A stretch of DNA of 64,000 bases from Campylorhamphus procurvoides (Eukaryota > Chordata > Aves > Passeriformes > Dendrocolaptidae), in the NCBI GenBank assembly GCA_013396655.1, contig WBMV01000267.1, forward strand, positions 248,001 through 312,000, written 5' to 3'. Both the position numbers and the translations under genes were made by a program. The notes beneath the pieces are model-generated. The model searched no databases. It had not been told where the DNA came from and saw only the letters and a program-made list of their open reading frames with translations. Positions 34,483 to 44,530 of this stretch are shown here, one piece after another. Positions within the stretch are counted from its first letter, which is position 1, and the number at the start of each line of letters is the position of its first letter.

Positions 34483-37050
34483 AAAATAATAAAGTTGAAT
34501 ATACAGAGGAACAAAATGTGGCACTTCAGCTGCCAAGCAGGAAGAAACAGTAGTGAGGAGGAGAAGCTCTATGAGAAAGGAGAACCTACCAGCAAGTGCC
34601 CATGTAGTGGGAGAACAACCCACAGCTACAGAAGGGCTTGAGGTTGTCTCCACCCAAAACCATGAGAAGGTTTCTATCCTTTATTCAGTGAGCCAGACTC
34701 TCTCAGTGCTAAAGTTCTGATCTCCTGATTAGCCAAAAAACAAAGTGATTATCTCAATAGTGCAACCAACACAGCATGAGAAATGGCACTGTATTTCAGC
34801 TCATTTTCAATACCCTTTTGCATCAACAGCTTTCAATTTCTTCTGTGCACGAAGTAGAAGTTTCAACCTTGAACGTCTTAGGACTCATTCACAAAAATAA
34901 AGCCTCTCTTGTGCCCCAGCACAGAAAGGGCGCTCAGCTGGGTCTTTTTTCAGGTGCCATTCACCAGTGGGCAGGTTAGATTTCATGCACTGAAGACACA
35001 GCTTCTCCTAATGGACCATTTAACCTCCAAGGGAATAACTTCACAAAACATGGTAATTAGTCCAAATCAGCCTTTGACTCACAAGCTTTTAACCACCACC
35101 CCAGAAGCAGATAGCTGAACAACTGTGGGTTTAGAGCAGCATCCCCCAGTGCTTCAAATAACTCAGCAAGCCCTAGAATTGTAGAAATCAGCACTGACAC
35201 CAACCTCTCCTTCTGCACTGCTTACTCCATACCAGCCTTCCCTTCCCAGACCTGCTGCCATTTCTCCATGGATGGAAAGTGACAGAGGCTCGTCATCTTC
35301 TCAAGGAATTTTGCAACTCCTCATGGAGGTTTCACTCCTAGGCAGACAAACCCCAGAGGTGTAACAGACCTCTGGCTATTCTGCATACTCCAAGTGTGGG
35401 ACAGACCCTGTTTGCTTCCATGTGGTCATCTCACCTCCTGATGCTGCTGAGGGACAGACCCTTTTGGCTGTTGGGAAGGGACATGGAGGGTTCCAGGGGC
35501 TGGGCATGGTGTGCAGCAGCTGATGCCTGTGGAGATGGTGCCTGCCAGCAGAGCTGTCTGCAGCACACAGCACACTCTGGAGACAGCTCTTTGGGTGCCC
35601 TCAACACCACAGGAGATGGATGTTTGTTTCAGGCCTTCCCCTCCTAACACAAGGCTTGTGACATTGAGAAAGAGGGCAAAATAAGGATAGGAGTGTTTCA
35701 GATGCCTGTAAAACAATAAAAACAAGTTGTGAAGAACTAAGCCCCCTCAGCCTTTCTCTTCAATATACCTAGAAACATAAGAAGAGAAAACCTCTTTTTT
35801 TATTTGCTTTTTTCTGCAGTTATACATTTTAGTCTCTGACCTGTGGAACTATAGGAAACAGCTGCCCTTTTGGCTGGACAGATGAGCCCCAAAACACTGC
35901 AGGCACACCAATGGCCAGTTATTTCTAGGAAGTTGTCCAGGGGCTGACCTCCATCCCCAACCTTCTGCAGGGCTTGAGAGCAGCCTCTGTAGGAAAGTAT
36001 ATGCTTTCTTTTTCCCTCTAGCCTTTTGGGGTGATTATCAGCAAAGAGCCACTCTCACAATGTATCTCTCTCAACATTTGAAGAGGCAGCAGAATCCCCT
36101 CCATGGAAAATCCCCACATCTGAAAGATCCTGTGCCTGGAAGCTGCCCAGGGCTTGCTGGCCTGCAGACCAGATTGCGAGATTCATCTTTGCAGCCAAGA
36201 ATTTTCCCCACTGGACCAAAGAAATGCAGGGGTCCATTTCCAAGCAGCAGCAAGCAGGGAAAAAAGAAGTGCATGGGGTGAGATGAGTCCAGTCAGCCCA
36301 CAGAAGAAAAATGTAAGCTGATATTTTGCATCCCTAGACCCCACCTGCTGTGTGGTCCAGCAGCATCAATGTGTGTGTTCATGTTTCCTAGGAAGGGGAT
36401 GGCAAGATGCAGCAGATGTTGAGAAGACAACAAACCTGAGCCCTCCCAGGGAGAGCTGCCTGCTCTGACCATGAGAGAATGTGAAGGGAAGAACTGGGTT
36501 AAACCCCTTTTCCTCCTTCCCACATCCATACCACTGAATCCACCAACTCTGCCCCAGTACCTGGGCACCAAATGGTCTTCTCTTGAAGAGCTTCCAGCCA
36601 GGGGAGGTGGTGGCTCTCTTTACTCAGTCATCTCTGGATAAATTACTCACTTATGACTCAGGTATAACTCCTAAATTAACCCAAAACAGCTTAAGCCCCA
36701 CCTTCCAGAAACTGTGGAATATTTGCCTGTGGGATGGGACGCTGTTAAATTCCTGAAAAACTGCATAAGAAGCAATTACTTGGAAGTGACTTTCCCTACC
36801 CCACCCTTTCTTTTAATGTGCTTATCAACAGTGCAGTCCTGGGCAATGCAGAGGGATGAGATCTTCCATTTACAGTACTGATATCCAGCCCAGCCTGTGA
36901 GATCAGTCCTGCTAGAATGAGGGATTCCCCTATCCACCCAAATTTCATAAACTTGTCCATCTCACTACCACTCACTCCCCACAGCAGCTCTTGGTCCAGT
37001 TGGGTAAGGAGGGTACTGAAAAATTAATGAGGAGATTTAAATATCTGACT

Positions 37051-37110
37051 AAAGGATGGGTAGATGGAGGGAGATAAGGGAGAAGGAGAAGGGTGTGTGT
37101 AAAGGGGAGA
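37051..37110 (+). repeat. Purine-rich tract with five G-runs (G-quadruplex-capable)
   Basis: G-runs of three or more at 37058, 37069, 37078, 37091 and 37104 are separated by purine-rich loops of 6-10 bases. The loops are longer than in the strictest G-quadruplex definition, so folding would be weak. A short (CTGGTT)-type triplication follows at about 37128-37146. Confidence 0.5.
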
Positions 37111-38444
37111 GCAGACTTAAGGATGCCTCTGGTTCTGGTTCTGGTGTAACCTGTCTCTGCAGTAAAGATGGATCCAAACACCTCCTCTACTTCAGAGCCC
37201 GGATTCCTGTCAAGATCTTGCAACTGTCTTTCATTTTCACATGAGGCCAAACTGCCCTTCCTGGGAGTCCAGACTGACCTCTGCTGCACCAGCTCTCCTT
37301 TAAAATTTTCTATTACTTATTTTGGAGACCATTGTAGTGGTTAACACCAGGAGAAATTAAGTGTCCTTTGCTTTCAGTAACAGCATCTCCCACAGTAGTG
37401 GGCCAGAGAGATGTAAGTTTTTATTAGCAAACCTGTTTTTTTATTATTAAACCAGTTCCATCGCTGCTTTAGGGGAACAAATTGATTGACCATGTTTGCA
37501 GGTCCAACTTTGGGTGTCGCCAGGCTTGAATCAGTCATTGTACTGACTGCACTCTGCTCAGAAAACTTCCCATCCATTAAAGCTGATCATATCTTTTCCC
37601 TTCTTTTGCTGAGAAAAGAGAGAGCAATTAAAAAAATAGTAGCTGGAAATAAATTAACACTACAAGGGAAATAGAACTATATTAGAGGCAGAGTGTCATG
37701 CAGAAGGGCACGAGAACTGAGCACTCAGAGTGCCACACCACTCCCCGTGGGCCTCTGCACTGGGCAGGCTCTGATCAATGGCACATGCCATTTCTGCTGA
37801 AGGCAGCCCAAAGGCACGTCACAGCAAATTAGAGACACAATTTCAGCCCTCTCCTGATCTTCCCGCTTTTATGAGTTTAAATCTGATCTTGAAGTTTGTT
37901 TGAAAACAATTTTTGTGGCTTGTTTAGGTATAGTGGCAATAAGTCTAACATCCTCTGGTCTCCAGGCTGGAAACAGTGAGGGACAGTGTCTGTGGCAGAA
38001 CTAGGAGCCCATCTATACATCCTAAAAGCTTTCCAGCTTGGCTCACTCTTCCACATGTACCAATCTCCTAAACGTCCCTATACGTGGTAATATTTTCAGT
38101 TACCACCTTCTAAGTCTTGAAATAACACATACATGGTTTTGTTCTAAACCCACATCTAACAGTCTGTGATTTGATAGTTTGAATCTTCTCTTGGATTTGT
38201 CTAAGGCTGCATTAATTTTCAGGGGAGGCATGATTCAATCTGAACCTTATTGATAAAACCAACTAATGGCTGGAATTTACATAGAAATAATACAGGCATC
38301 AAAAGCTATCCAGGAGTTTGAAGCATCAGAAATAATCACAGTGCATTGAATGAGATCATATGAATAATTCAAGAGCTTCAGAATCACTGTTTTGGATTCC
38401 TATAAGATCACTGTTCTCTTTTCCGGAATTGTAAGCTTAAAGAT

Positions 38445-38458
38445 AAAAAAAAAAAAAA
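38445..38458. repeat. A14 homopolymer
   Basis: A perfect run of 14 A, followed by 'gaaacaaacc'. No retroposed body was recognised 5' of it. Confidence 0.9.
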
Positions 38459-38650
38459 GAAACAAACCACATCAATTCTGGCACATATATTTAGCTCATC
38501 TTAAAAAACATTGCCCTCACCATGATTGATAAGAGTAGATGTAGGTGTGTCAGGCCAAAACCAGTACTTCTTCTCACTAAACTTTTCTAAAATATCTGCT
38601 AACCACAAGGCAACAAAACTTCGGATGAGAACTAAAAAATAGATATCACC

Positions 38651-38684
38651 TTTAATTTTTATTTTATTTTAATTTTATTTTTAA
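38651..38684. repeat. (TTTTA)-rich low-complexity tract
   Basis: Imperfect ATTTT repeats over about 34 bases. Confidence 0.85.
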
Positions 38685-38987
38685 CAGTTTGCTCCAAGTA
38701 TTTCTGTCCTGCTCTACCATTAACATGGGACAATAGCAGAACAGTGGGTTAGCCCTGGACACTCTCTGGCCACTATATAAATACCCTTTTTCAAACAATC
38801 TCACACAATTCAATTCCTTTTTGAATGAAGCCTGCATGGGGGCTGTGCCAAAAGGCTTTCTGCAGTGGCTGTGCCCAGGTCTCTGCCCTGCCCCTGCACC
38901 CACTGTCACAGTCCAAACTGCTGCTCAGTTCTGTCCTCTCCTTGGCCCACTCAGTAAATGTGTCTGGGCAAAGAGAATTTCTGCATT

Positions 38988-39128
38988 CCCCAGCCCTGGA
39001 AGTGTCCAGGGCCAGGTTGGGTGGGACTTTGAGCAACCTGGACTAGTGGAAGGTGTCCATGCCCATGGCAGGGGTTTGGAACTGGAAGATCTTTAAGGTC
39101 ACTTCCAACACAACCCATTCTATGATCT
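38988..39128 (+). mobile_element. CR1 LINE 3' end, sense
   Basis: 'cagccctggaagtgtccagg', then 'actttgagcaacctggacta' and 'gtggaaggtgtccatgccca', and finally 'cccattctatgatcttt', is a sense CR1 3' terminus. The 5' side is truncated at the PSLEVS passage. Confidence 0.93.
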
Positions 39129-40144
39129 TTCTCACACCTAAATTTTAACATGGCTCTATGACCCATTTTTATCCTCTTATATTGCCCATTTTTATTCCCT
39201 ATTGCCCTTTCCTTGATGCTTCAGCCCCCGTTGTCTCCACGCTCAGCAGGCTGCTTTGGCCCTTGCATTGCGTGGGAAAGGTGGCCCAGATTGCAGGAAT
39301 CAGCTGCTCTTGGAGAGGGGCAGAGGGCAGGCAGAGATTTCAGCCCTGTCTCTAAATGTATTTATTATAAACGATACAGCAGGATCTTGTTTGGATAGAC
39401 AATAGACAGGAAATTAACAGTTAAGGCTGAAACTCTAGTCCTTCATTCCTGTGATAAAAAGAAAACAGATATCATGCTGAAAGAGAAATACAATTTCAGC
39501 TTTCATGTAGCACTGTCCCTCAAACAGTGCTTCCCATCAGGCATTATTTCTCTGCAGAATTTAGCTATTAATTTCCTTCATTTAAAATAAAAAATATCCT
39601 CAGATTATAAAACGCTCTGTATTCCCAAACAGACAGATCATAATGGCTCATCCTGAATATGTCATTCTGTCCCTCCACACAGATATTAAATGGCTGAGAT
39701 AAATTATGGCTTGGGGGTTTACAGAGGCATCATGTCAGTGATAGCAATGGATTACAAACTTCCTCCTTTAGACAGCAAACACCCAATTACCAGCATCATC
39801 TTCCTTCATGCTCTGAATAGTGAAGGAGGGGCTGTCATCCACAATTTTTCATTTCTCAATAGATGGAGGCTGATATGGTAATGCATGTTGCAAACAAATG
39901 CGTTGATATCCAAAGTCATTCATAAACAAAACGGCACGCTGCACAACCCGTGGGGCAAGAGCAAGGAGCCTGTTCCATCTCTGCATCCCTGTGAAGTGTG
40001 GGCATGCACCAGCACAGCCTCCCCACGTGTGCCCAATGTCCTGGGCATTGTCCTGGCATGTCTGCACCAGGAGCAAATACAACACTGGTGACAAAAACAT
40101 ATTCTTCAACATAGCACGTACTATAACCTGGTCTGATTTCGTAG
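39129..40144. other. Unique noncoding sequence
   Basis: No gene or repeat was recognised. Short frames only. Confidence 0.5.
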
Positions 40145-40206
40145 TTCGAGCAGGAGGTTGGACTAGAGACCTCCTGAGGTCCCTCCCAACCTGAATTATC
40201 CTACAT
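40145..40206 (+). mobile_element. Short CR1 LINE 3' end, sense
   Basis: 'gagcaggaggttggactaga', 'gacctcctgaggtccctccc' and 'aacctgaattatcctac' form the terminal 60 bp of a CR1 subfamily with the 'gagcaggaggttgga' spelling. It is extremely 5'-truncated. Confidence 0.85.
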
Positions 40207-40757
40207 AATGGAAGGGAATGGCTTATATGTGGGCAGCTGAAATGAGTCTTTACTGTTTCTTCTCTCTGTAGCTCAAGTAAACAAACAGTTCAGAAAAGTT
40301 AATTATACTGAGTAATAACAATTAAACACCAATTAGTTAATGAGAAATTAAATGTTTATTAGGAAATAAGAGCATTGTCAAAAAGCTTTTTGAGTCCACA
40401 GCATTTCTTTTTGGCCACATACAATAGCAGGGGTCTTTGAACAGTGACTCTGGTGAACATTCCTCTTCCACAAACAATAGAAAGGCAATACACAATACAC
40501 AGAGAGATGTGCCACTCTGATTCTCTTGCCACAGTAGAGCTCACCAGCTCTTGACCCCTTTTGTTTCACGGAATGGTGCTGGGGGACTCAAATCTTTACC
40601 TGTTTATGTGTCTTAAGTCAGAGCCATTACATTAAGCAGCTACAGGCTGCACCCTGCCATCAGCTCTGCTTGGCCAGCCCTCTGCACACTCTCACCAAGG
40701 GTGCACCACCACCAGCCTGGATCAGTGGTTGTCAGGTTGGAGTCAGGCCTTAATTCA
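40207..40757. other. Unique noncoding sequence
   Basis: No gene or repeat was recognised. The interval begins with an AT-rich stretch rich in TTAAT and ATTAG words (about 40290-40370). Confidence 0.5.
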
Positions 40758-40890
40758 GAAGGGCCTGGACAGGCTGGAGAAACAGGCTGATGGGAACCTT
40801 GTGGAGTTCAACACAGCAAATACCGAGTCCTGCCTCTGGGATGGGATAACCCTGCACAACAGTACAGCATGGGGATAAACTGGTGCTGGA
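40758..40890 (+). mobile_element. CR1 LINE ORF2 internal fragment, sense
   Basis: 'gggcctggacaggctggaga', 'gctgatgggaaccttgtgga', 'gttcaacacagcaaataccg' and 'tgggataaccctgcacaaca' match the CR1 ORF2 passage LE..ADGNL..FN.AK in order. Downstream DNA to about 41030 ('caaggcttgagcaacctcag', 'tcctccaaccaaaatattt') may be its very decayed 3' end. Confidence 0.75.
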
Positions 40891-41628
40891 ACCAGGGTTC
40901 TGAAGTCTTCTGTGGAAATAACCAAAATTTGACTGGACAAGGCTTGAGCAACCTCAGTCTCCTTTGAGGACAGTCCAGCTGTAAGCACAAGTCAGACAAG
41001 ACATCCTCCAACCAAAATATTTCAGTGAATTCAACCCCTGACCTTCTCAAGAGCTCCAAGCAAGGGAAAGATCTCCTAGCTGAAGCTCCTTCTTGCTCGA
41101 TGATGTCAGGCTGTTCAGTCCAAGCTTAAAAAATGTTCTTCAGAAACTTGCTAGCAGTAAAACACAAGAGAGCTATCTGGAAACAATAATTAAACATAAA
41201 TGATTAAAAAAAGATTGATCCCACTTGCAGGCATTGAAATATGCCAGCTGCTAAATTACAGCATTGGCACAGACCTGGATGCCTGTGCCCATTTTAAACA
41301 GCGCTCAATGAGAGCTGTGCAGAGAGCAGGTTGCCCATGCTGGCCTTTGTCCTGTGAGCAGATCAGCAGGTTTGAACCCTCAGTGACCACAGGAGCATGG
41401 AAAAGAAACCCCCTTGACTTCATGGGGACACAAGGATGGGACAAGTGTTCATCAGCATGGCCTGGACCACGGGATCACAACTTAAAACAGCCTGATGTTG
41501 TTAGAAGGGTCTGGAAATTCTTCTTAAAGTTTGTTCTCAGGGAAAGGCATCCAAAACTTAGGCAGAAGGAAATGCAGAGCAAGTGGTGTCTGGAAGGGAA
41601 TGGCTAGCATGTGGGCACATCTCTTACC
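40891..41628. other. Mostly unique sequence, possibly decayed CR1 at the start
   Basis: To about 41030 the sequence may be a decayed CR1 3' end. Beyond that nothing is recognised. A 135-codon plus frame at 41200-41607 has no familiar motif and runs toward the next CR1 copy. Confidence 0.4.
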
Positions 41629-41807
41629 ACAGAATCACAGAGTGGTTTGGGTTGGAAGGGAACATGAATGTCCCAAGTTCGAAGTCCCATGCCACAGGCA
41701 GGGACAACTTTACCAGACCAGGTTGCTCATAGCTCCATCTAACCTGGCCTTGAACATTTCCAGGGGTAGGGTATCCACAACTCCTCTGGACAACCCATGC
41801 CAGAGCC
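41629..41807 (-). mobile_element. CR1 LINE 3' end, antisense
   Basis: 'cagaatcacagagtggtttg', 'ggttggaagggaacatgaat', 'ccagaccaggttgctcatag' and 'taacctggccttgaacattt' are the inverted 3' terminus. It lies in opposite orientation to the copies at 43.06 and 43.9 kb. Confidence 0.94.
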
Positions 41808-43058
41808 TACATGCTGCAGTCGTAACCTGTGTATTGGAAGTGAAGCCCACACTCAACTCCAGCAGCATCCAAACCACCTCTCCCACCAGATACCCTGATC
41901 CCATTTTTTGCTGCCCAGCAGAACTTTCCATTTTTTTCAATATTAAGGCACAGCACTGGCACACATTCCCAGGAACAAATGCAGGATAAAGCTGCAGATG
42001 GGAAGGAAGCATTACATACATACATTTAATCTCTGTGAATAGGGACCGAGCACACAGATTGACTGCACCTCTTACTCCACCTGCTTCATTTGCAGGTTGA
42101 ATCATTCTAGCATGAAGAAGAGCACTCAAAAGGGTACAGGGCCCATACAAAGGGGCTCCTCTCTCAGTCAGGGCTCATGGTGCACTCTGTCTAATTGCTG
42201 AGAACACAGCACGAGATTTCCATACACCCATGCTGCCAGCTGGAAACAAAGGGACCACAGGCATGTACAGCCTGTCCTCAGGAATCATCTCAGGTCCCTT
42301 TCACCATGGCTGCTGCTCACAGGCGTGTGTCAGGCTGCATGTCATGTGCATCTCCTGCTTTTGTTAGTCATTTCATTTGTAGGCAAGGGGTAGCGTCTGT
42401 TGCTCCCTTAATTATGGAAAAGTTGTCTGTGCACAATTTAAACAAGCCCCCGTTCTGCTCTTTACCAATATTGAACACGCTTCCTGTCTCTCCAATGCTC
42501 CAGCTTGCAGCCACGCAACATTTGTTCATAGCTGCAGGCTATGTCAGCAAGACTTTGATAGAGCAACAAAAGAGCTCCCCATTCAAACAAACAGCACTGG
42601 TGAATTGACTGGAGAGCCGCAAATGCCACTGGGATTGCAGCTGGCTGGAGGAAGGGGATTTGTCAATATCTGCAGTGAATGGTGGTACAGCACCGGCAGC
42701 TCCCCTGGGAGGTGTTGCCAGTGCTCCTGTCCAACCTGGGCTTTCAGCTGTGAGTGAGCATCCAGCCATGTATTGCAGCTCTTCAGGAGGCTGGGGTGCT
42801 CCTCTGCGAGATGTCACGTGGAGGTACAGGAGAGGAACACCTCCCTTGCAATGGAGGGACACGCCTCCTGCACCCACACCAAGTACCTTGAAGGATTTGA
42901 ACATCCTTCCCACTGTCCACAGGGAAATCAAGCTTTCAGCTTAGGTCTCTGATTTGGGCCCACAGAGCTCCCTGCTGTCAACACTTCCAGGCAGCATTCA
43001 CAGCCCTTCAGGACAGGGCACCAGCCCATGTGTTTGGCAGAGATTCCTTCTGACCTTC
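41808..43058. other. Unique noncoding sequence
   Basis: No gene or repeat was recognised. Overlapping frames of 94-146 codons on both strands are unremarkable for locally GC-richer DNA. Confidence 0.45.
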
Positions 43059-43192
43059 CCATCCCTTGAAGTGTTTAAGGGCAGGTTGGATGGGGCCCTG
43101 AGCAACCTGATCTAGTGGAAGGTGGAGGGGCTGGAACTAGATTAACTTTAAGGTCCATTTCAACCCAAACCATTCTGTGATTCTATGATTCT
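43059..43192 (+). mobile_element. CR1 LINE 3' end, sense
   Basis: 'ccatcccttgaagtgtttaa', 'ctgagcaacctgatctagtg', 'aacccaaaccattctgtgat' and a tail of 'ttctatgattct' form a complete sense 3' end, truncated 5'. Confidence 0.94.
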
Positions 43193-43906
43193 CCAGATCC
43201 AGACCTGTGGATATAACCAAGAGCAAGCAGAAAGAACAAACCCTGAGGACACCAAGCTAGCTGGTTACGGAATGGTGACAAATGACATCTAGGGGTAATT
43301 TTTGATCACAGGTCATGTATGCTGCTCTAAATTGTTGCAGTATGGCAGCAGGGAGGAAGGTTATCTGCTGACCTTGTCTTTGCAGCTTTGGTGTGGGAAA
43401 TGGAGGAATAGTAGGCTGGCTGGGCAAGCTGTCTGCCCCAAAATTAGACACACTTGTTTAACAGTCTTCTGCAAAGGCAATGGGCAGTTTGGCTTGCAAA
43501 TCTTTGCCTCCTGCTCCCCATCCCCAGGAAATCTGATCTCTCTAGCTCTGGTTCATGTCCAGAACAGATATTCTGTAGAGATTTGGGATGCAGGGTGCAG
43601 GTCAGGCTTTGCCCCACAGAGGTGGGTACAAGACACAAAGGAGCCTGGGGGAGGCGTGTTGACCAGGGCCTGGCACTGCCAGCAGAGGACAGGAGCTGCT
43701 GGTGGCATCGTGAGCAAGTGGGAGGATTGCAAATGAGGGGGAATTGTGGCTAGTCCCAGAGGCCCTGACACATCCACACATCTTCCAGCTCTCCACACAA
43801 CATGCATGGTCCGAATGCCCAACCCAGAGAGCTACAGCTGCAAATGCTGTCATGCGTGGAAATGCTTTTGCAGAGGAACCCAAACTCCACCCATATTTTC
43901 ACATGG
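43193..43906. other. Unique noncoding sequence between two CR1 copies
   Basis: No gene was recognised. 'ctgaggacaccaagctagct' at about 43242-43261 recalls a CR1 ORF2 passage but is too short to support. Frames of up to 144 codons on both strands lack motifs. Confidence 0.45.
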
Positions 43907-44170
43907 GCAGGGGGGAATGGTTTCAAACTAAAAGGGGAGGGTTTAGATTAGAAGTTGGGAAAAAATTTGTTCCTCAGGGGTTGATGAGGCACTGGCCCAG
44001 GTTGCCGAAAGAAGCTGTGAATGCCTGGTCCCTGGAAGTGCTCAAGGCCAGGCTGGATGGGGCTTGGAGAAACCTGGTCTAGTGGAAATTATCGCTGCCC
44101 ATGGCAGAGGGGTTAGAATGAGATGATCTTTAAGGTCCCTTCCAACCCAAACCATTCTACGATTCTATGA
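43907..44170 (+). mobile_element. CR1 LINE, ORF2 C-terminus and 3' end, sense
   Basis: 'gaatggtttcaaactaaaag', 'gtttagattagaagttggga', 'tccctggaagtgctcaaggc', 'cttggagaaacctggtctag' and the tail 'ccattctacgattctatga' are in order. The reading frame encodes GGFRLEVGKKF and WSLEVLKARLDGAW before the normal end, so the copy is moderately diverged. Confidence 0.95.
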
Positions 44171-44329
44171 TCTTCAGCAACACAGGTGTAAAGTTTATGA
44201 TAGGTTTTCCTGTTTTGCTTCTCTCCAGTCAGAGGAACACTTGCAAGCATGAACTGTGCACCAGCATCATTACACACACTGAGAAACACTGTGCTTATGC
44301 CTTGAATCGTTTCATCACAGAGGCAAAAT

Positions 44330-44530
44330 CAGGCCTTTGCTGACAGCCAAATGCCAGGAAACATTAATGAATCTGCTTTGTTATAGAGGATAAATGCCAA
44401 CAGATCTATCCTGAGTGAGGGCTTACCTTTCATTTGCATAATGATTAAAACAAACTTGTGAATCACATTCTTACTGAGGTAATAATTACCTGCAGTTTTT
44501 ACGTGACGGTTGATTAATTTCTGGTGGCAT
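44330..44530. promoter_or_regulatory. Candidate enhancer: POU octamer and TAAT palindrome
   Basis: ATTTGCAT (44432-44439) is an exact POU octamer and runs into AATGATTA. Thirty-eight bases on, AGGTAATAATTACCT (44477-44491) is a perfect 15-base palindrome around one A, followed by 'gttgattaatttc'. All lie in repeat-free AT-rich DNA. The combination suits a POU/homeodomain enhancer, but only motif evidence exists. Confidence 0.3.

Larger units (their letters stand above)
34483..38987. other. Unique noncoding sequence
   Basis: No gene or interspersed repeat was recognised. It includes the purine-rich G-run tract at 37051-37110, an A14 run at 38445-38458 and a TTTTA-rich tract at 38651-38684. 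Frames of up to 105 codons carry no motif. Confidence 0.5.

Noticed and set aside
41369..41379. GGTTTGAACCC resembling a tRNA B box
   Set aside because: There is no matching A box at the right distance and no cloverleaf can be drawn; B-box-like words occur by chance.
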